Source of the DNA: JADJYF01 sp050186725
Lineage (GTDB): Bacteria; Pseudomonadota; Gammaproteobacteria; Ga0077536
NCBI GenBank assembly: GCA_050186725.1
Contig: JBFWYG010000002.1
Coordinates: 62,001 to 126,000, forward strand
Length of the DNA: 64,000 nucleotides
Direction of reading: 5' to 3'
Shown here: piece after piece, positions 60,871 through 64,000 of the stretch
How positions within the stretch are numbered: the stretch's first letter is position 1
Layout: each line of letters starts with the position of its first letter
Made by a program: the position numbers and the translations under genes
The notes under the pieces: generated by a model
Seen by the model: the letters and a program-made list of their open reading frames with translations, nothing else
Databases searched by the model: none
What the model was told of the DNA's origin: nothing

Positions 60871-63732
60871 GTGACCAGCGCTTCGACTCCCTCCATCCCG
60901 CGCAGCGCCGAAATCGACCCCGCGGCCTTCGGGCTGGCGGTGTTCAACGCCTGGATGACGCCCATCTGCGTGCTCGACGAGCACGGCGTGATCGTCGCCG
61001 CCAATCGCGAATGGCGTGTCATGTCCATGCGCCGCGGCGGCGACCTGCGCCGCACGGCCGAGGGCGCCAACTATCTGGAGGTCGCCGAAGCCTTCGCCGC
61101 CCACCCCGGCGCGGACGACTACGCGGCCTCGTTTGCCGATCACCTGCGCGCGGTGCTGACCGGCGAACTGCAGCGCTTCGACCAGCAGTATCCCTGCGAC
61201 GCGACCCATGAGCGGCGCTGGTTCCAGGCGCGCATGCGCGCCTTCCACATGGAGGGACGGCTGCACGTGGCGGTGGTGCACATCGACATCACCGCCTTGA
61301 AGCGCGCCGAGCTGCGCGCGGCCGCCCAGGTGGAAATCATGGAGAAGCTGGCGGGGGCGGCCAGCCTGAACGAAGTGCTGGCGACCATCGTGGCCTGCGT
61401 CGAGCGGGAGAATCCCGCGCTGGTGTGCTCCATCCAGCTGCTGAACGAGTCTGGGGAGGAGCTCGTGCACGCCGCCGGGCCGTCGCTGCCGCGTGACTAC
61501 CTGGACGTCATGCGCAGGATCCCGGTGGGCCCGGCGCTCGGCTGCTGCGGCACCGCCGCGTTCACCGGCCGGCGCACCGTCAGCGACGACATCGCGCTCG
61601 ACGTGCGCTGGCGCGGCTATCACGCGGCCGCCGCCGACGCGGGGCTGCGCGCCTGCTGGTCGGAGCCGATACGCGACGCCGCCGGGCGCGTGCTCGGCAC
61701 CTTCGCCACCTACCAGCGACAGCCGGGCACGCCGAGCGCCGACGATGTCACCAGCATCGAGAACGCGGCGCGCTTCGCGGCCGTGGCCATTGAGCGCCGT
61801 CGCAGCGAGGCAGCGCTGTACGAGAGCGAAGCGCGCTTCACCCACGCCTTCGAGCACAGCGCGGTGGGCGTCACCTTCATCCACGCCGACGGCACCATGT
61901 TCAAGGTCAACCGCGCGCTGTGTCAGCTGCTCGGCTACGAGATGGCGGAACTCAAGGGCCGCAACTTCCTCGACCTGACCCACCCGGACGATCGCGCGCG
62001 CAGCGAAAAGCTGGCGCGCCGCCTGCGGAATGGGGAGGTCGAATCCTATCAATACGAGAAGCGCTACCTGCACAAGAGCGGCCGCGCGGTGTGGGTGCTG
62101 CTCAACGTGTCGATGGTGCGCGGCGAGCGCGGTCAGCCGATGTACGCCATCGCGCAGATCCTCGACGTGAGCGGCCTGCACGCCGCACGCGAGGAGCGCG
62201 AGCTCCTGTTCCGGCATTCGCTCGATCTCTTGTGCCTGGCTGACATCAACGGCCACTTCCGTCAGCTCAATCCCGCCTGGCACCGGGTGCTCGGCTGGAG
62301 CATCGAGGAACTGCTCAGCCAGCCCTACATGCACTGGGTCCATCCGCAGGACGTCTCCGCCACGCGCCAGGCGGCGATACGCCTGGCCGCCGGCCAGCCG
62401 GTCACGGAGTTCGAGAACCGCTACCGCTGCAAGGACGGCAGCTACCGGCTGCTGTCGTGGAATGCCTTTCCGCTGCCCGAGGACGGCGCGACGCTCGCCG
62501 TGGTGCGCGACGTGACCGCGCGCAAGGCAGCAGAGGAAGCCCGGCGCGAAGCCGAGGACCGACTGCGCGAGGGCCAGAAGCTCGAGTCGCTGGGCGCGCT
62601 GGCCGGCGGCATCGCGCACGACTTCAACAACCTGCTCGCGGTGATCCTCGGCAACGTGGAGGTTGCCGAGCGCGCGCGGCGCGGCGCCAGCGAGCCCGAC
62701 GAACCCCTGCACCAGATCCAGCTCGCCGCGCGCCGCGCGCTGGAAGTGGTCCAGCAGATCATGACCTTCAGCCGGCGGCAACCGCAGCAGCTGCGCGTGC
62801 TGAACCTGGCGGACGTGGTGCAGGAGGCGCTGCGCCTGCTGCGCGCGACCATCCCAGCCGGCGTCGAGATCGAGCAGCGACTCGACGCCGATACGCCGCC
62901 GGTCGAGGCCGACGCCTCGCAGATGCACCAGGTGCTGATGAATCTCTGCACCAATGCCTGGCTTGCGCTGAAGTCGGTCAGCGATCGGCGGCCGCGCATC
63001 GAAGTGAGCTTGAGCGCGGTGCCCGGCGACGCCCCCGCGCCCACCGGTCTGCGCAGCGAGCTGCCGCCGGGGCCGCTGGTGTGCCTCGAGGTCGGCGACA
63101 ACGGCGCCGGCATGGACACGGCGACCGCCGCGCGCGTCTTCGAACCCTTCTTCACCACCCGCGCCCCTGGCGACGGCACCGGGCTCGGGCTGTCGGTGGT
63201 CCACGGCATCGTCGCAGCGCATAGCGGCGCCATCGCGCTCGATTCCATCCTCGGCGAGGGCTCGCACTTTCGCGTGTTCCTGCCGGCCAGCGCCCAGCCG
63301 GTGGTCAGCGATGCTCCACAGCGGCCGGCGCAGACGGCACGGCGCGCGAGCCGCGCGCTGCGGGTGCTGTTCATCGACGACGAGCCGGCGCTGGTCCACC
63401 TGGCCGAAGCGCTGCTGGAAGATGACGGGCACCAGGTCAGCGGCCACACCGACGCGGACGCGGCGCTCGCGGCGCTGCGCGCCGACCCGGCTGCCTATGA
63501 CCTCGTGGTGAGTGACTACAACATGCCGGCGCAGTCCGGCATCGACGTGGCGCGCGCGGTCGCCGCCATCGCCCCCGGTCTGCCGGTGATCATCGCCTCG
63601 GGCTACATCACGCCCGAGCTGCAGCAGGCGGCCGCCGCGCATGGCGTGCGCCTGCTGCTGCACAAGCCCGACATGGTCAATCGCCTCGGGGTCGCGGTAA
63701 ACGAAGTCGCCGAGGCGCTCGCCCGCGGCTGA
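60871..63732 (+). CDS. Hybrid sensor histidine kinase (PAS-GAF-PAS-PAS-HisKA-HATPase-REC)
   Basis: 953 residues from GTG 60871, no membrane helix, so cytosolic. Order: PAS (about 15-150), GAF (155-310; LVCSIQLLNESGEELVHAAG), PAS (320-440; HSAVGVTFIHADGTMFKVNR), PAS (445-565; LDLLCLADINGHFRQLNPAW), HisKA with GGIAHDFNNLLAVILGNVE (phospho-His 583), HATPase with EVGDNGAGMDTATAARVFEP and GDGTGLGLSVVHGIVAAHSG, and a receiver domain (LRVLFIDDEPALVHL; phospho-Asp 882 in DLVVSDYNMP). The receiver lacks an output domain, so phosphate must pass on to another protein. Partner and signal unknown. Confidence 0.95.
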   Translation: MTSASTPSIPRSAEIDPAAFGLAVFNAWMTPICVLDEHGVIVAANREWRVMSMRRGGDLRRTAEGANYLEVAEAFAAHPGADDYAASFADHLRAVLTGELQRFDQQYPCDATHERRWFQARMRAFHMEGRLHVAVVHIDITALKRAELRAAAQVEIMEKLAGAASLNEVLATIVACVERENPALVCSIQLLNESGEELVHAAGPSLPRDYLDVMRRIPVGPALGCCGTAAFTGRRTVSDDIALDVRWRGYHAAAADAGLRACWSEPIRDAAGRVLGTFATYQRQPGTPSADDVTSIENAARFAAVAIERRRSEAALYESEARFTHAFEHSAVGVTFIHADGTMFKVNRALCQLLGYEMAELKGRNFLDLTHPDDRARSEKLARRLRNGEVESYQYEKRYLHKSGRAVWVLLNVSMVRGERGQPMYAIAQILDVSGLHAAREERELLFRHSLDLLCLADINGHFRQLNPAWHRVLGWSIEELLSQPYMHWVHPQDVSATRQAAIRLAAGQPVTEFENRYRCKDGSYRLLSWNAFPLPEDGATLAVVRDVTARKAAEEARREAEDRLREGQKLESLGALAGGIAHDFNNLLAVILGNVEVAERARRGASEPDEPLHQIQLAARRALEVVQQIMTFSRRQPQQLRVLNLADVVQEALRLLRATIPAGVEIEQRLDADTPPVEADASQMHQVLMNLCTNAWLALKSVSDRRPRIEVSLSAVPGDAPAPTGLRSELPPGPLVCLEVGDNGAGMDTATAARVFEPFFTTRAPGDGTGLGLSVVHGIVAAHSGAIALDSILGEGSHFRVFLPASAQPVVSDAPQRPAQTARRASRALRVLFIDDEPALVHLAEALLEDDGHQVSGHTDADAALAALRADPAAYDLVVSDYNMPAQSGIDVARAVAAIAPGLPVIIASGYITPELQQAAAAHGVRLLLHKPDMVNRLGVAVNEVAEALARG

Positions 63733-63745
63733 CGGGGCCGCGGCG

Positions 63746-64000
63746 TCAGGCGATGAGTTCGAAATCGCTGACCTGGAGCCCCAGGGCGAAGGACGACGAG
63801 GTCGCGATCAACACGGCCGCGCCCGACCCGTTGCCGTCCGCGTCGTAATACAGGTTGGGGCTCGACAACTCCAGGTAGAGCAGCGGCGCCAGCGCCGAGC
63901 CACCGTAGTTGTTGGCCGGCGCGCCGACCTGCGAGATGAAATTGAAGCCGTCGGCCAGGGATGAATTGAAGGCGAACCCGAACTCCGAGCGATCGATCAG
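63746..64000 (-). CDS. Calcium-binding-repeat (RTX-type) secreted protein, C-terminal fragment
   Basis: The last 84 residues of a protein whose gene runs off the window end. FGFAFNSSLADGFNFISQVG is followed by LYLELSSPNLYYDADGNGSG then AAVLIATSSSFALGLQVSDF and ends in ELIA. The pattern L-YDADGNGSGAA-IAT-(..)-DF is the usual C-terminal unit of hemolysin-type calcium-binding proteins exported by type I secretion. The upstream repeats, if any, are outside the window. Confidence 0.7.
   Translation of the reverse strand: MIDRSEFGFAFNSSLADGFNFISQVGAPANNYGGSALAPLLYLELSSPNLYYDADGNGSGAAVLIATSSSFALGLQVSDFELIA

Noticed and set aside
60796..63663. Long open frame of 955 codons on the minus strand opposite the hybrid kinase
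   Set aside because: It has Arg/His/Gly-rich composition without domains and mirrors the codon pattern of the real gene. Such antisense frames are common at this GC content; similar ones lie opposite both RND genes and mprF.

Overview
The window is a GC-rich (roughly 68-70 percent by eye) Gram-negative chromosome segment, most likely from an uncultured gammaproteobacterium and probably a metagenome-assembled scaffold. Evidence for Gram-negative: osmoregulated periplasmic glucan genes (opgG-opgH), an FhaC-type outer-membrane transporter and an HtrA protease. Evidence for a scaffold: a gap of exactly 100 N at 11885-11984 with the same 69 bases on both sides. Short dispersed hairpin repeats are found throughout. 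Many genes belong to CoA, lipid and xenobiotic metabolism: three LLM flavin oxidoreductases, a P450, an amidohydrolase, two MaoC hydratases, an SDR, an acyl-CoA ligase, a crotonase and a lipid-transfer thiolase. That is typical of an environmental heterotroph.

Layout. 1-7.4 kb: the end of one RND exporter, a cupin broken by two frameshifts, an NDH-2-like flavoprotein, and two related RND/MMPL exporters in tandem. 7.5-11.7 kb: selO, a phosphodiesterase-like enzyme and an amidohydrolase. 11.7-12.1 kb: a repeat cluster holding the assembly gap. 12.1-18.8 kb: a tightly packed minus-strand set (SDR, two MaoC proteins, membrane protein), a serine esterase, a P450 coupled to a C45 acyltransferase, and a divergent LLM oxidoreductase. 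19.4-20.0 kb: a 126-bp tandem repeat array. 20-29.8 kb: hydrolase, DsbA-like and MEKHLA proteins, SurE, a membrane-anchored LuxR-type regulator facing a cytochrome b, two GT-C-like membrane proteins and a rhomboid protease.

29.8-43.9 kb is an envelope region: a protein with a VPLPA-type C-terminal sorting signal, mprF (lysyl-phosphatidylglycerol synthase/flippase), two class I glutamine amidotransferases, an AcvB/VirJ-like protein (family known to hydrolyse lysyl-phosphatidylglycerol), opgG-opgH, an OmpR-type two-component system and a divergent HtrA protease. 44-49.6 kb: cysK-cysH overlapped with a nucleotide-sugar epimerase, an LLM enzyme and an acyl-CoA ligase. 49.8-57.3 kb: a long minus-strand run with LLM oxidoreductase, SrkA-like kinase, ECF42-like sigma factor with C-terminal repeats, VOC protein, DGPF/YciI protein and AHSA1 protein, then FhaC-like, EVE and crotonase genes. 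57.7-64 kb: a GFA protein, an NTF2-like protein, a thiolase, an NAD-dependent dehydrogenase, a large PAS/GAF hybrid histidine kinase, and the C-terminus of a calcium-binding-repeat type secreted protein.

The points most worth following are: the kinase and sigma genes that appear to start at CTG within CTGA stop/start overlaps; the dispersed repeats that supply the stop codons of four genes; the aminoacyl-phospholipid and glucan envelope neighbourhood; and the assembly join inside a repeat. I found no CRISPR array, tRNA, rRNA, transposase, prophage or recognisable defence system, and no module I can confidently call a new biological system.
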